From JALORV01 sp963707445 (GTDB lineage Bacteria > Pseudomonadota > Gammaproteobacteria > Burkholderiales > Burkholderiaceae_F), in NCBI GenBank assembly GCA_963707445.1, contig CAVPPW010000013.1:372001-436000 (forward strand): a DNA stretch of 64,000 nucleotides, given 5' to 3'. Below the pieces are notes generated by a model. It ran no database searches. It was given only the letters and a program-made list of their open reading frames with translations, and was not told the origin of the DNA. Made by a program: the position numbers and the translations under genes. Below, in pieces: positions 21,268-30,748 of this stretch (within the stretch, counting starts at the first letter, position 1; each line of letters opens with the position of its first letter).

Positions 21268-22761
21268 GTGAAAGAAAACGAGCTGCCTGACCGCGAAGCG
21301 CCACGCGACGCACCCGTGCGCGACCCGGAGGCCGCGCAGCGGGCGCTTGTCCGCGTGCAGCAGCTGCTTGAAAAGCAGCGCCGGGTCGAGGCACTGGTTC
21401 ATCGCGAGCAGACACCGGCCGAACAGAAGAAGGCGCTGGTCGAGCAACTGGTGCATCGCCAGCACCTGCAGGAGCTGCGCGCGATCCTCGACCGTCTGCA
21501 TGCGGCCGATATCGCCTACCTCCTCGAGGCGCTGCCGATAGACGATCGCCTCGTCGTCTGGGACTGCGTCAAGGCGGACCGCGACGGCGAGATCCTCATC
21601 GAAGTCAACGACGCGGTTCGCGAGACGCTGATCGCGTCGATGAACCGCGACGAGCTCGTCGATGCGGTCGAAAGCCTTGAAACCGACGAGATTGCGGCGA
21701 TCGCGCACGATCTGCCCGCCGATGTCGTCGACGAAGTCCGCGAGGGCCTGAACAGCGAAGAGCGGGCGCAGCTGCGCGCTGCGATGTCGTATCCCGAGGA
21801 GTCAGTCGGCGCGCTGATGGACTTCGAGATGATTACGATCCGCGAGGATGTGACGCTCGAAGTCGTGTTGCGCTACCTCAGGCGTTTCGACGAGCTGCCG
21901 AATCACACCGACCAGGTGTTCGTCGTCGACCGCCACGAGGTCCTGAAGGGTGCGCTGCCGCTCGACCGGCTGCTGATCAACGAACCGGACACCGAGGTCA
22001 CGGCGGTGATGCGAACCGACCTTCTGACGCTCTCACCGCTGGACGACGGCGGCGAAGCCGCCCAGGCCTTCGAACGTTACGACCTTGTTTCGGCGCCGGT
22101 CGTCGATGCCGGCGGACGGCTGGTCGGGCGCCTGACCATCGATGAGGTCGTCGACGTGATCCGCGAAGAGGGCGAAGAGGCGGCGTTGGCGCAGGCCGGC
22201 CTGCGCGAGGATGAGGACATCTTTGCTTCGGTGTGGAATTCGGCCAAGAACCGGTGGCTCTGGCTTGCGGTCAATCTTTGCACCGCGTTCGTCGCCAGCC
22301 GCGTGATCAATGCCTTTGAAGGCACGATCGAAAAGGTGGTGGCGCTGGCTGCGCTGATGCCGATCGTCGCCGGCATCGCCGGCAATTCGGGTAATCAGAC
22401 GCTGACACTGCTGGTGCGCTCGCTCGCACTCGGGCAGGTGACCTCGGGCAACCAGCGGCGGCTGGTCTTAAAAGAGATCAGCATTGCCGTGCTGAACGGC
22501 GCCGTCTGGGGTGCGATCGCTGGCTTAATGGCCTGGCTGCTCTACCGCGAGACGCCGAACGGAACGCTGCTCGGCTTCGTCATGTTCCTCGCGATGATCC
22601 TCAACATGCTGGTCGCCGCGGCAGTGGGGCTCGCCGTGCCGATGGCGCTGCGCGCTTCCGGCCGTGACCCTGCTGTGGGAGGCTCGGTGCTGCTGACTTT
22701 CACCACTGATTCGGGCGGGTTCTTCATCTTCCTTGGGCTGGCAACCCTGTTCTTCCGTTAG
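21268..22761 (+). CDS. mgtE: Magnesium transporter MgtE
   Basis: Start taken as GTG 21268 (VKENELPDRE); an in-frame GTG at 21190 would add 26 atypical residues. 497 residues: an N-terminal charged domain with superhelical repeats (about 20-150), a CBS pair (YPEESVGALMDFEMITIRED to REEGEEAAL), and five C-terminal membrane helices with the pore motif MPIVAGIAGNSGNQTLTLLVR. CBS and N-domain sense intracellular Mg2+. No riboswitch-like leader is evident. Convergent with the KTSC gene. Confidence 0.94.
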   Translation: MKENELPDREAPRDAPVRDPEAAQRALVRVQQLLEKQRRVEALVHREQTPAEQKKALVEQLVHRQHLQELRAILDRLHAADIAYLLEALPIDDRLVVWDCVKADRDGEILIEVNDAVRETLIASMNRDELVDAVESLETDEIAAIAHDLPADVVDEVREGLNSEERAQLRAAMSYPEESVGALMDFEMITIREDVTLEVVLRYLRRFDELPNHTDQVFVVDRHEVLKGALPLDRLLINEPDTEVTAVMRTDLLTLSPLDDGGEAAQAFERYDLVSAPVVDAGGRLVGRLTIDEVVDVIREEGEEAALAQAGLREDEDIFASVWNSAKNRWLWLAVNLCTAFVASRVINAFEGTIEKVVALAALMPIVAGIAGNSGNQTLTLLVRSLALGQVTSGNQRRLVLKEISIAVLNGAVWGAIAGLMAWLLYRETPNGTLLGFVMFLAMILNMLVAAAVGLAVPMALRASGRDPAVGGSVLLTFTTDSGGFFIFLGLATLFFR

Positions 22762-22808
22762 CGGACGCTAACGCTCGCGCAGTGACGCCGCACGTCGCAC
22801 GTGTGCCG

Positions 22809-23027
22809 TCAGCGAATTCGCTTGATCGTGAACTCCTCCTGGATCGTGTCCTTGTAGACACTGGCGGGCGAAGAGCTGGCCAGGAAACGTCGCGCGATTT
22901 CCTCGCCGACGGCGGTGTGCTGGATGACCTGGCCATTGTCGAACTCGATTTCCAGCACCCGCAAGTTGCGGTCGTAGCCGGCCGACTTGATGCCGCCGCG
23001 GCGGATGGGCTTGCGCTCGATCGCCAT
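22809..23027 (-). CDS. KTSC domain small protein, 72 aa
   Basis: MAIERKPIRRGGIKSAGYDRNLRVLEIEFDNGQVIQHTAV... ending FTIKRIR. The pattern IKSAGYD...LEIEFDNG...VY fits the KTSC domain, a short beta-rich module of unknown function, sometimes fused to lysyl-tRNA synthetase. The ATG at 23025-23027 is preferred; longer frames only reach into ubiD. It lies 10 bp downstream of ubiD and is probably co-transcribed. Confidence 0.7.
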   Translation of the reverse strand: MAIERKPIRRGGIKSAGYDRNLRVLEIEFDNGQVIQHTAVGEEIARRFLASSSPASVYKDTIQEEFTIKRIR

Positions 23028-23037
23028 CGCGTTCTCC

Positions 23038-24567
23038 CTAAAGACCGAGTTCGTTCCAGATCGCGTCGACCCGCGCCCGAACCGACGTATCCATCGTGAT
23101 CGGGCGACCCCATTCGCGAGTGGTCTCACCGGGCCACTTGTGGGTCGCGTCGAGGCCCATCTTGCTGCCGAGCCCGGACACCGGTGACGCAAAGTCGAGA
23201 TAGTCGATCGGCGTGTTTTCGACGAGCACCGTGTCGCGGGACGGATCGACGCGTGTCGTCAACGCCCAGACGACGTCTTTCCAGTCACGCGCATCGACGT
23301 CCTGGTCCACCACGATGATGAACTTGGTGTACATGAACTGTCGCAGGAAGCTCCAGACGCCGAACATCACGCGCTTGGCATGGCCGGCGTACTGCTTGCG
23401 CATCGACACCACAGCGATTCGATAGCTGCAGCCCTTCCGGCGGCAGGTAGAAGTCGACGATCTCCGGGAAACGTGCGCTGCAGAATCGGTACGAACACCT
23501 CGTTCAGGGCGACGCCGAGCACCGCCGGTTCGTCGGGCGGCTTGCCGGTGTAGGTCGAGTGATAGATCGGATCGCGCCGCATCGTGATGCGATCGATCGT
23601 GAGCACCGGGAACCAGTCGCGCTCGTTGTAGTAACCGGTGTGGTCGCCAAACGGGCCTTCGAGCGCGAGCTCATAGGCGGATGCCGGCCGCGCCGGCGCA
23701 CCGGCGGGCGGCGGCAGAGGCCGTATCGGGTCGGGTCGAATATGACCTTCGAGGACGATTTCGGCGCGGGCGGGCACCTGCAGGTCGCTGCCGAGGCACT
23801 TCACCGTTTCGGTTCGGTCGCCCCGCAGCAGTCCCGCGAACTGGTACTCCGACAGCGTGTCGGGTACCGGCGTGACGGCGCCCAGTATCGTGGCCGGGTC
23901 GGCGCCGAGCGCTACGGCGACCGGAAACGGCCGGCTCCGGGTTGCGCGAGCGCATGGTCGCGAAAGTCGAGCGCGCCTCCGCGGTGAGCGAGCCACCGCA
24001 TGATCACCTTGTTTCGTGCCAGGACCTGCTGCCGGTAGATGCCGAGGTTCTGTCGCTTCTTGTGCGGACCCCGGGTGACGACCAGTCCCCACGTGATCAG
24101 CGGACCGGCGTCACCGGGCCAACAGGTCTGAATCGGCAGTTTGGCGAGGTCGACGTCCTGGCCCTCGAGCACGATGTCCTGGCTCGGGGCGGAGCGCACC
24201 TCCCTCGGCGCCATGTCCCAGAGCGCCGCCTTGAGTAGGGCGATCTTGCTGAGCGCATCCCGAAATCCGCGTGGCGCCTCCGGTTCCTTCAGACTCGCCA
24301 GCAGCTCGCCGACCTCCCGGAGTTCACTGACGTCGGCTGCGCCCATGGCTTTTGCGACCCGACCTGTCGTGCCGAACAGATTTGCCAGCACCGGCACGTC
24401 GAAATCCGGAAGGGCGCTCGAACAGGAGCGCCGGTCCCCCGGCACGCAGCGTGCGGTCGGCGATCTCCGTCATTTCAAGCCGCGGAGAGACCGGCACGCC
24501 GAATCCGGCGCAGTTCGCCGGCCTCCTCGAGGCGGGTCAGAAAGTCGCGCAGATCACGGTATTTCAT
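23038..24567 (-). CDS. ubiD: UbiD family 4-hydroxy-3-polyprenylbenzoate decarboxylase (five frameshifts)
   Basis: prFMN-dependent decarboxylase of ubiquinone synthesis. Starts MKYRDLRDFLTRLEEAGEL and ends VDAIWNELGL. Family segments appear in order in alternating frames: SPRLEMTEIADRTLRAGGPA, DFDVPVLANLFGT, IQTCWPGDAGPLITWGLVVT, AVALGADPATILGAVTPVPD, ALEGPFGDHTGYYNE, VVSMRKQYAGHAKRVMFG and VVDQDVDARDWKDVVWAL. Inferred shifts: 24501, about 24407, about 23930, about 23466 and 23431. About 508 residues after repair, normal for UbiD. This is the second most damaged gene here; identity is still clear. No ubiX nearby. Confidence 0.92.
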
Positions 24568-25024
24568 CGATTTTTCGCTGCACTGCAAAAATAAAATGCA
24601 AACTTCTAATTAAGTGCTCACTAACCAACGAAGCATGTTCTATGTCTTTGAAATAAAACAAAGTTTACTTTTGGCTAGCCGCGGTGGAGTGCAATTCGCC
24701 GCGCCCGACGCACCGTCCGAGTCGCTTTGCGCGGTTGACCGAACTCCGTCCAAACCCTAAAAATCCGGCTCGGCCATTTGGCTTATCCGGGCAACTCGGC
24801 CGAGGTCGGCTCAAGGCCCCGGAGTCTAGGGACAAAGCAGTCCCGCTGTTTGCTCTTTTGCCGTACGGAACATTTCCCGTGCGGTCGGAGACGTCGACCC
24901 AGATACGGCTGGGTCATCTCCGGGATCCGATCGGCTCGTGGGCTGACGGATCGACGTACCAACCTGTGAGTGGCGACCGGTGGTTCTCGTGACCGTGGCC
25001 GTTCAGCATAAGGAGGCACGCAAC
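24568..25024. other. Long leader/promoter region with an AT-rich patch
   Basis: 457 bp between divergent ubiD and the lytic transglycosylase gene. Bases about 24580-24675 are strikingly AT-rich (runs such as AAAAATAAAATGCAAAC) and probably hold the promoters. Downstream, 24690-25000 is GC-rich and could fold: CTCGGCC at 24769-24775 pairs with GGCCGAG at 24798-24804. No reading frame here looks like a protein. A structured 5' leader is possible but no family is recognised. Confidence 0.45.
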
Positions 25025-25986
25025 ATGTCTGCAGCCACGAATTCGACTTCGCTGCACTCGGCAACCGACTGGGCCTGGACAGACTTCGTCCGCGATATTC
25101 GCGACGGCGCGCTTGGCGACCGCACGCCTTGTCGTGACTTTCGCCGGCTGCACGACCCTGCTCGTGGCGGTGATTCTTTTCGCCAACGACGACGTGCGCG
25201 GCGCGCTCTGAAGTCCGTGCTGCCGCCAACCGGCCACGCAGGTCGACGACTACCGAGGAGCCCGCGGCGCCGGTCGAGGCGGCCGCTCCAACGCCGTCGG
25301 CATCGGCGGCCAGCGATCCACGACAGAAGCACATCGTCCAGTATCTGGCCCGACGCTACCGGGTTGCCGAGGAGGCCTCGCGGATGCTCGTTTCTGCCGC
25401 TTACCAGATCGGGAAGGAATACAAGCTTGACCCGCTGCTGATTCTGTCGGTCGTCGCGATCGAATCGAGCCTGAATCCCTATGCCGAAAGTGCGATGGGG
25501 GCGCAGGGACTGATGCAGGTGATGACCCGGATTCACGCCGGGCGCTTCGAGGCCCACGGAGGCCAGCTGGCGGCGCTGGATCCGGTCGCCAACATGAAGG
25601 TCGGGTCGGCAATCCTCAGCGACATGATTGCGCGGGGCGGATCGGTCGAACGCGGACTGCAGCTCTATGTCGGCGCCGGCAACCAGGCCGACGACGGCGG
25701 CTACGGTGCCCGGGTGCTGAGCGAGCGCTCGCGAATCGCACTCGCCGCAAGCGGCAAAGTCGATGCCGCGATCTCCGCTGCGCGCCAGGTAGCCGTCGAG
25801 CCGCAGCAGAAGCCAGCGACCGCCGAGCACCTGCGGCGACCCGCCCAGCGATTCGAGCGCATCAATACCAGGCGCCGACACAGGCCGAGGAACGGCCCCC
25901 TGCGCGTTCGGTCTGAGCGGCGCCAGTCGGTATCGACCGTCGACGCGCGGAGATCCCTCTACGCGTCGAACCGCGCCAAGGCGTGA
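25025..25986 (+). CDS. Membrane-anchored lytic transglycosylase, SLT domain (two frameshifts)
   Basis: ATG at 25025 follows an ideal AAGGAGG (25010-25016). MSAATNSTSLHSATDWAWTD, then after a shift near 25105 a membrane segment (ARLVVTFAGCTTLLVAVILF), then after a second shift near 25225-25255 an Ala/Pro-rich linker and the SLT domain: YKLDPLLILSVVAIESSLNP with the catalytic glutamate, SAMGAQGLMQVMT and GLQLYVGAGN. Cleaves peptidoglycan glycan strands. The last 60 residues are basic and unlike the family, so the true 3' end may also be shifted. About 320 residues. Confidence 0.8.
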
Positions 25987-26307
25987 CTGCCGAGGCGCGC
26001 CTTCCTGAGCCGTTGACTGCCGGTCTCGCAGTAGACAAGACGAGAGCCGTCGCCCGGACGCGTCCGAACTCGACTCGGAGGGAGAGAGGACAAACGCGGC
26101 CTGGCGGCCGAGCCGGCCCAGACCAATAGGCGGGACGGAAAGAACGTAAGCCAACTCGGCGAAAACTCGGTGTGCTTTGTCTACGGTCGAACCAAGCCGC
26201 ATCAGTCACTGGCGGCGTGCGGCAAGCTGCAAGTCGGGCCCTCGGCGTTTCTTCTCGACCGGCCGCGAACGCATAATCGACGCCTTCCCCAGACACTTCG
26301 GTGCGCC
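25987..26307. other. Intergenic region before the malic enzyme gene
   Basis: 321 bp with no credible gene. CATAAT near 26270 could be a -10 element for the malic enzyme gene; nothing else stands out. Confidence 0.3.
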
Positions 26308-28626
26308 ATGCCGACCACAGAACACGCCGACCTTCGTCGTGCCGCGCTCGACTATCACGAGAAGCCGACGCCCGGAAAAATTGCGATCGCTCCGACAAAG
26401 CAGCTGGTGAATCAGCGCGATCTCGCGCTCGCCTATTCGCCGGGCGTCGCGGCCGCCAGCGAAGAGATCCATGCCGATCCTGCAGCGGCGTTTCGCTACA
26501 CCGCGCGCGGCAATCTTGTCGGCGTCGTCACGAACGGCACCGCCGTCCTCGGCCTGGGCAACATCGGCGCGCTCGCCGCCAAGCCCGTGATGGAAGGCAA
26601 GGCCGTGCTGTTCAAGAAGTTCGCGGGCATCGACGTCTTCGACATCGAGCTCAACGAAGCGGATCCCGACAGGCTGATCGAGGTCATCGCCGCGCTCGAG
26701 CCGACGTTCGGCGGCATCAACCTCGAAGACATCAAGGCGCCCGAATGCTTTCACGTGGAGCGCAAGCTGCGCACGCGCCTGAAGATTCCGGTGTTCCACG
26801 ACGATCAGCACGGCACCGCGATCATCGTCGGTGCGGCCATCCTCAACGGCCTCAAGGTGGTCGGCAAGCAGATCGACACAGGTGAAGCTGGTCACCAGCG
26901 GCGCGGGCGCCGCGGCGCTTGCATGTCTCGAACTGCTTGTCGAGCCTCGGTCTGCCGCGCCGGAACATCTGGGTCAGCGACATCGAAGGCGTTGTCTATC
27001 GCGGTCGCACCGCTCTGATGGACGATGACAAGGCGCGCTTTGCGCAGGAGACGTCCGCGCGCCGTCTTGCCGAGATCATCGAAGGCGCCGATGTGTTCCT
27101 CGGGCTTTCGGCGGGCGGCGTGCTCAAGGCCGACATGGTGGCGAAAATGGCGCCGCGGCCGCTGGTGCTGGCGCTGGCCAATCCGACGCCGGAGATCATG
27201 CCGGAGGAGGTCAAGCGCGTGCGCGACGACGCGGTCATCGCGACTGGGCGCTCGGACTATCCGAACCAGGTGAACAACGTGCTGTGCTTTCCGTTCATCT
27301 TTCGCGGCGCGCTCGATGTCGGCGCGACGACGATCACGGCAGCGATGGAAATTGCGGCGGTGCAGGCGATCGCCGCGACTGGCGCAGGAGGAACAGAGCG
27401 ACATCGTCGCGTCGGCCTACGGCATCACCAATCTCTCGTTCGGCCCCGAATACCTGATTCCGAAGCCGTTCGATCCGCGCCTGATCACCCGCATCGCTCC
27501 CGCGGTGGCGAAGGCCGCGATGGAAAGCGGCGTAGCGACGCGGCCGATCGCCGATCTCGACGCCTATCGCGACCAGTTGCAGCAGTTCGTCTATCACTCC
27601 GGCACGTTCATGAAGCCGATATTTACGAACGCGAAGAACGCGGTGGCGGCGGGCGGTCGAGCGCGCATCGTGTTTGCCGAAGGCGAAGAGGAGCGCGTGC
27701 TGCGCGCGGTGCAAGTCGTGGTGGACGAGCGGCTCGCCCGGCCCATTCTGATCGGGCGGCCGGATGTCATCGAGCGTCGGCTGCTGCGCTTTGGCCTGCG
27801 GATGCGCCCAGGCCAGGACTTCGACCTCATCAACCCGCAGCAGGATGCGCGCTACCGCGACTACTGCGAGAGTTACCACCGGCTTGCCGCGCGCAGCGGC
27901 GTGACCGAGCAGTACGCGAAGATCGAAATGCGCCGCCGGCACACGCTGATCGGCTCGATGGCGATCCTGAAGAACGATGCCGACGGCTTGATCTGCGGCA
28001 CTTACGGCACCCACGACCTGCACCTGCGCTACATCGATCAGGTCATCGGTCGCCGGCGTGGATGCAACGTCTACGCGGCCATGAACGTGCTGATGTTGCC
28101 GGGCCGACAGCTTGCGATGGTCGACACACACGTCAACCTCGACCCGACCGCGGAACAGATCGCCGAGATCACGGTGCTGGCGGCCGAGCAGCTGCGGCGG
28201 CTCGGTATCGAGCCGGCGGTGGCGTTGGTGTCGCACTCGAATTTCGGTTCGTTCAACACGCCGTCGGCGCTGAAGATGCGCGCTGCGCTCGAACTGATCC
28301 GTGCACAGGCGCCACAGCTCGAGGTCGACGGAGAAATGCATGCCGACTGCGCGGTCGACGACGCGATGCGGCGCGCGCTGATGCCGTTTTCGACGCTAAC
28401 GCGCGCGGCCAATCTGATCGTCTGCCCGAACATCGACTCGGCAAACATCGCCTACAACCTGCTGAAGGCCACGGCCGGCAACAACATTGCGATCGGGCCG
28501 ATCCTGCTCGGGGTGGCACGGCCGGTGAACATCCTGACCGCGTCGGCGACGGTCCGACGCATCGTCAACATGACCGCGCTGACGGTGGTCGAGGCAAATT
28601 CGCTGCGCCAGCCGGAATTGATCTAG
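26308..28626 (+). CDS. maeB: NADP-dependent malic enzyme with phosphotransacetylase-like domain (three frameshifts)
   Basis: Oxidative decarboxylation of malate to pyruvate. ATG MPTTEHADLRRAALDYHE. Malic domain: LALAYSPGVAAASEEI, VVTNGTAVLGLGNIGALAAKPVMEGK, FHDDQHGTAIIVGAAILNGL, NAD-binding VKLVTSGAGAAALACLELLV, LALANPTPEI. C-terminal PTA-like half: RIVFAEGEEERVLRAVQ to IGPILLGVARPVNILTASAT. Extra bases at 26878 (a), 26942 (g) and 27378 (a) shift the frame. About 771 residues, typical MaeB. The PTA half is usually regulatory. Confidence 0.94.
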
Positions 28627-28627
28627 C

Positions 28628-29029
28628 GTGTTGCTCGAGCGTCTGCGCGGCGCACTTTGCGCCGGCATCGCGGTCGCGCTGCTCGCGTGCAGCCCGCCGG
28701 ATGTCGCGCGCGAAACTGCGCCCGGCGCAATCGCGGAAATACCGGCTGCGCAGCTGCCGATCGAGGCGCGCGAGACATTGCGCCTGATCCACAACGGCGG
28801 TCCCTTCCCGCACAGGAAGGACGGTACGGTGTTTGGCAATCGAGAGCGGTTGTTGCCGCCGCGACCGAGAGGCTACTACCTCGAGTTCACGGTCCGGACG
28901 CCGACGGAGCGCGATCGGGGACCGCGGCGTATCGTCGCCGGGCGCGGCGCCGCGGGCGATCCGGCGACGAGTCGCGAGTACTACTACACCGACGACCACT
29001 ACGCCTCGTTCCGCCAGATACGCGAATGA
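28628..29029 (+). CDS. Barnase-like guanyl-specific ribonuclease, predicted lipoprotein
   Basis: 133 residues, GTG start one base after maeB's stop. The N-terminus MLLERLRGALCAGIAVALLAC has a lipobox, so Cys21 would be lipidated and the enzyme exported. The C-terminal half fits the N1/T1/barnase family: FGNRERLLP, then Glu86 in YYLEFTV, Arg101 in GPRRIVAG and His124 in TDDHYASFRQI, matching barnase Glu73/Arg87/His102. Its stop overlaps the start of a barstar-like inhibitor gene, as expected for a toxic RNase. Target (self-defence, competition or nutrient RNA) is unknown. Confidence 0.85.
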   Translation: MLLERLRGALCAGIAVALLACSPPDVARETAPGAIAEIPAAQLPIEARETLRLIHNGGPFPHRKDGTVFGNRERLLPPRPRGYYLEFTVRTPTERDRGPRRIVAGRGAAGDPATSREYYYTDDHYASFRQIRE

Positions 29030-29442
29030 CCGGTGCAAGCGCCGAGCCTTGCGACAAACTGCCGCTGCAGACGGTCAGACCGCTGCGCGGCATTGAGCGC
29101 GAGGCGCTGCGTGCCTGGGCCTCGCGCCGCTCTCAAAGCGTGATTGAAGTTGCTCTCGACCGGTGCACCGGCAAGGCGGAGGTCCTGCAGGCGATTGCGC
29201 GTGCGTTCGACCTGCCGTCGTGGTTCGGCATGAACCTCGATGCGCTTTATGACTCGCTCACCGACCTCCCGGACACCGGCGCGGCAGCGGGCTATATCGT
29301 GCTGCTCGATCGACTCCTGCGTGTTCGGAACTTCGATCGCGAGCAGCGCGCTGCGCTGCTCGGTGTATTTCGCGACGTGGCTGAGACTTATGCGCAGCGC
29401 GGTGATGCCGTTCCGCGTGCTCTACAGCTAGCGCGCGATTAG
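29026..29442 (+). CDS. Barstar-family ribonuclease inhibitor
   Basis: 138 residues, start overlapping the RNase stop (ATGA). The core reads VIEVALDRCTGKAEVLQAIARAFDLP then WFGMNLDALYDSLTDLPD, the barstar signature with the Asp residues that plug the barnase active site. No signal peptide, so it acts in the cytoplasm and would protect the producer before export of the RNase. Convergent with the DUF937 gene; stops overlap by a few bases. Confidence 0.88.
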   Translation: MTGASAEPCDKLPLQTVRPLRGIEREALRAWASRRSQSVIEVALDRCTGKAEVLQAIARAFDLPSWFGMNLDALYDSLTDLPDTGAAAGYIVLLDRLLRVRNFDREQRAALLGVFRDVAETYAQRGDAVPRALQLARD

Positions 29443-29856
29443 CGCGGCATCATCTGCGACAGCTCGGCGAGCGCGTCGTCAACGCCGGACGCCGGGAGCG
29501 CGCCGGCTGGAGTGAGCCGGTCGATCAGCTGCGGTAACACACCGGCCAGTCCGCCGGACAACTGGTCGACATCGAGGCCGCTTCCGGCGGCCATCTGTTG
29601 CACCTGGCCGCGCCCGAGAGACCTGCAGCAACTGATCCGGAGAGATCGGCAGGTTCTGTCCGGTCGATATCCAGGAATCCATCTGCGGGCCAAGACCCGC
29701 GCGCTGGAACTGCTCGATCAGCGACGACAGTCCGCCAGTGGCTCCGCGGCTCGTCAACATCTGAATCGCGATGTTGACGAGCGGATTTACGACAGGAGAG
29801 TTCGCGCCGGCCGAAGTGCCGGCAAGGCCGGAAAGCAGCGAGTCGAGCAAGCTCAT
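29439..29856 (-). CDS. YidB/DUF937 family protein (one frameshift)
   Basis: MSLLDSLLSGLAGTSAG and PLVNIAIQMLTSRG start the protein; one extra base at about 29619 disrupts LLQVLGRGQVQQMAAGSG; it continues GLDVDQLSGGLAGVLPQLIDRLTPAG to ALAELSQMMPR. The repeated SGL...LP.LID.LTP pattern is typical of DUF937. About 138 residues, cytoplasmic, function unknown. Confidence 0.8.
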
Positions 29857-29925
29857 CGATGATCCTCCGCGCGAGACATGAACGAGCCCGGTGAAATGCG
29901 CAGTGCCGAGCGATGAAGTGGGCCG

Positions 29926-30657
29926 CTAGTGCATGTCGCCCGAGGTGGCCTGCAGGGCGGCGATGGCGGCGAGCCCGGCCGTTTCCGTACGCAGGATACG
30001 CGGACCGAGCGATACCGGGCGATAGCCCAGATCAGTTGCGAGCAAGTGCTCGGCGGATTCGAGACCGCCTTCAGGGCCAACCACGAGGCTGATCGAGGCA
30101 GCGGCCCCGACGGCGGTAACCGCCGACTCGGTCGCATCGGGGGCAAGCAGCAGCCCGATGCGGTCTGACTCCGCCGCGGCTTCCAGTCCCTCCCGCAGCG
30201 TGTTCGCTGCAGCCACCTGGGGAACGATGTTCCGACCGCACTGGCAGCAGGCCGAGATCGCGATCTCGCGCAGGCGGCGCACGCGGCGCTCACGCCGCGC
30301 GTCATCGAGTTGCACGACGCTGCGCGTGGTCGGCACGAGGATGAGGCCGGCAACGCCCAGCTCAACCGCCTTTTCCACCAGCCAGTCGAGCTTGTCGGCG
30401 GCGACCCAGGCCTGCACCAGCGTGATCGCCAGCGGTGATTCGCGTTCGATCGCGATATGTCGTCCTAGATCGACCCAGGTGCGTCGCACCGAGCGATGTG
30501 CAAGCGACCGTCGTATTCGCCGCCGCGTCCGTTGAAGAGCGTCACTCGCCGCACCGTCGCGCAGCCTCAGCACGCGAACTGCGTGGTGGGCAACCGCGTC
30601 CGGCAGTTCGACTTCAGCCCCTGGCGCGAGGATGTCGTCGACGTAAAAGCGGGACAC
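29926..30657 (-). CDS. rsmE: 16S rRNA (uracil-1498-N3)-methyltransferase (two compensating shifts)
   Basis: SPOUT methyltransferase. Start MSRFYVDDILAPG; the knot motifs VVGPEGGLESAEHLL and SLGPRILRTETAGLAAIAAL are intact. Residues about 38-58 as read are nonsense (ALQRTRRRIRRS), but the alternative frame at about 30492-30552 gives VTLFNGRGGEYDGRLHIAR, exactly the conserved PUA-like N-domain segment. So one insertion and one deletion about 60 bases apart hide each other. 243 residues. Confidence 0.92.
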   Translation of the reverse strand: MSRFYVDDILAPGAEVELPDAVAHHAVRVLRLRDGAASDALQRTRRRIRRSLAHRSVRRTWVDLGRHIAIERESPLAITLVQAWVAADKLDWLVEKAVELGVAGLILVPTTRSVVQLDDARRERRVRRLREIAISACCQCGRNIVPQVAAANTLREGLEAAAESDRIGLLLAPDATESAVTAVGAAASISLVVGPEGGLESAEHLLATDLGYRPVSLGPRILRTETAGLAAIAALQATSGDMH

Positions 30658-30690
30658 GGCGCTCAGCGGAGCTGTTCAGCGCCGCGCATC

Positions 30691-30718
30691 AAGAAAGAGG
30701 CCGGCTCACGCCGGCCTC
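30691..30718 (-). terminator. Rho-independent terminator of the spermidine gene
   Basis: GAGGCCGGC (30697-30705) pairs with GCCGGCCTC (30710-30718), loop of four; on the minus strand it is followed by TTTCTT. It lies 31 bp past the speD-speE stop and before rsmE. Confidence 0.7.
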
Positions 30719-30748
30719 GTGCCTCTGAACTGCAGCCCTGACATTCCG

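Noticed and set aside
25003..26202. A 399-aa minus-strand open frame
   Set aside because: It is antisense to the lytic transglycosylase gene; its residues are Arg/Ser/Gly-rich without motifs.
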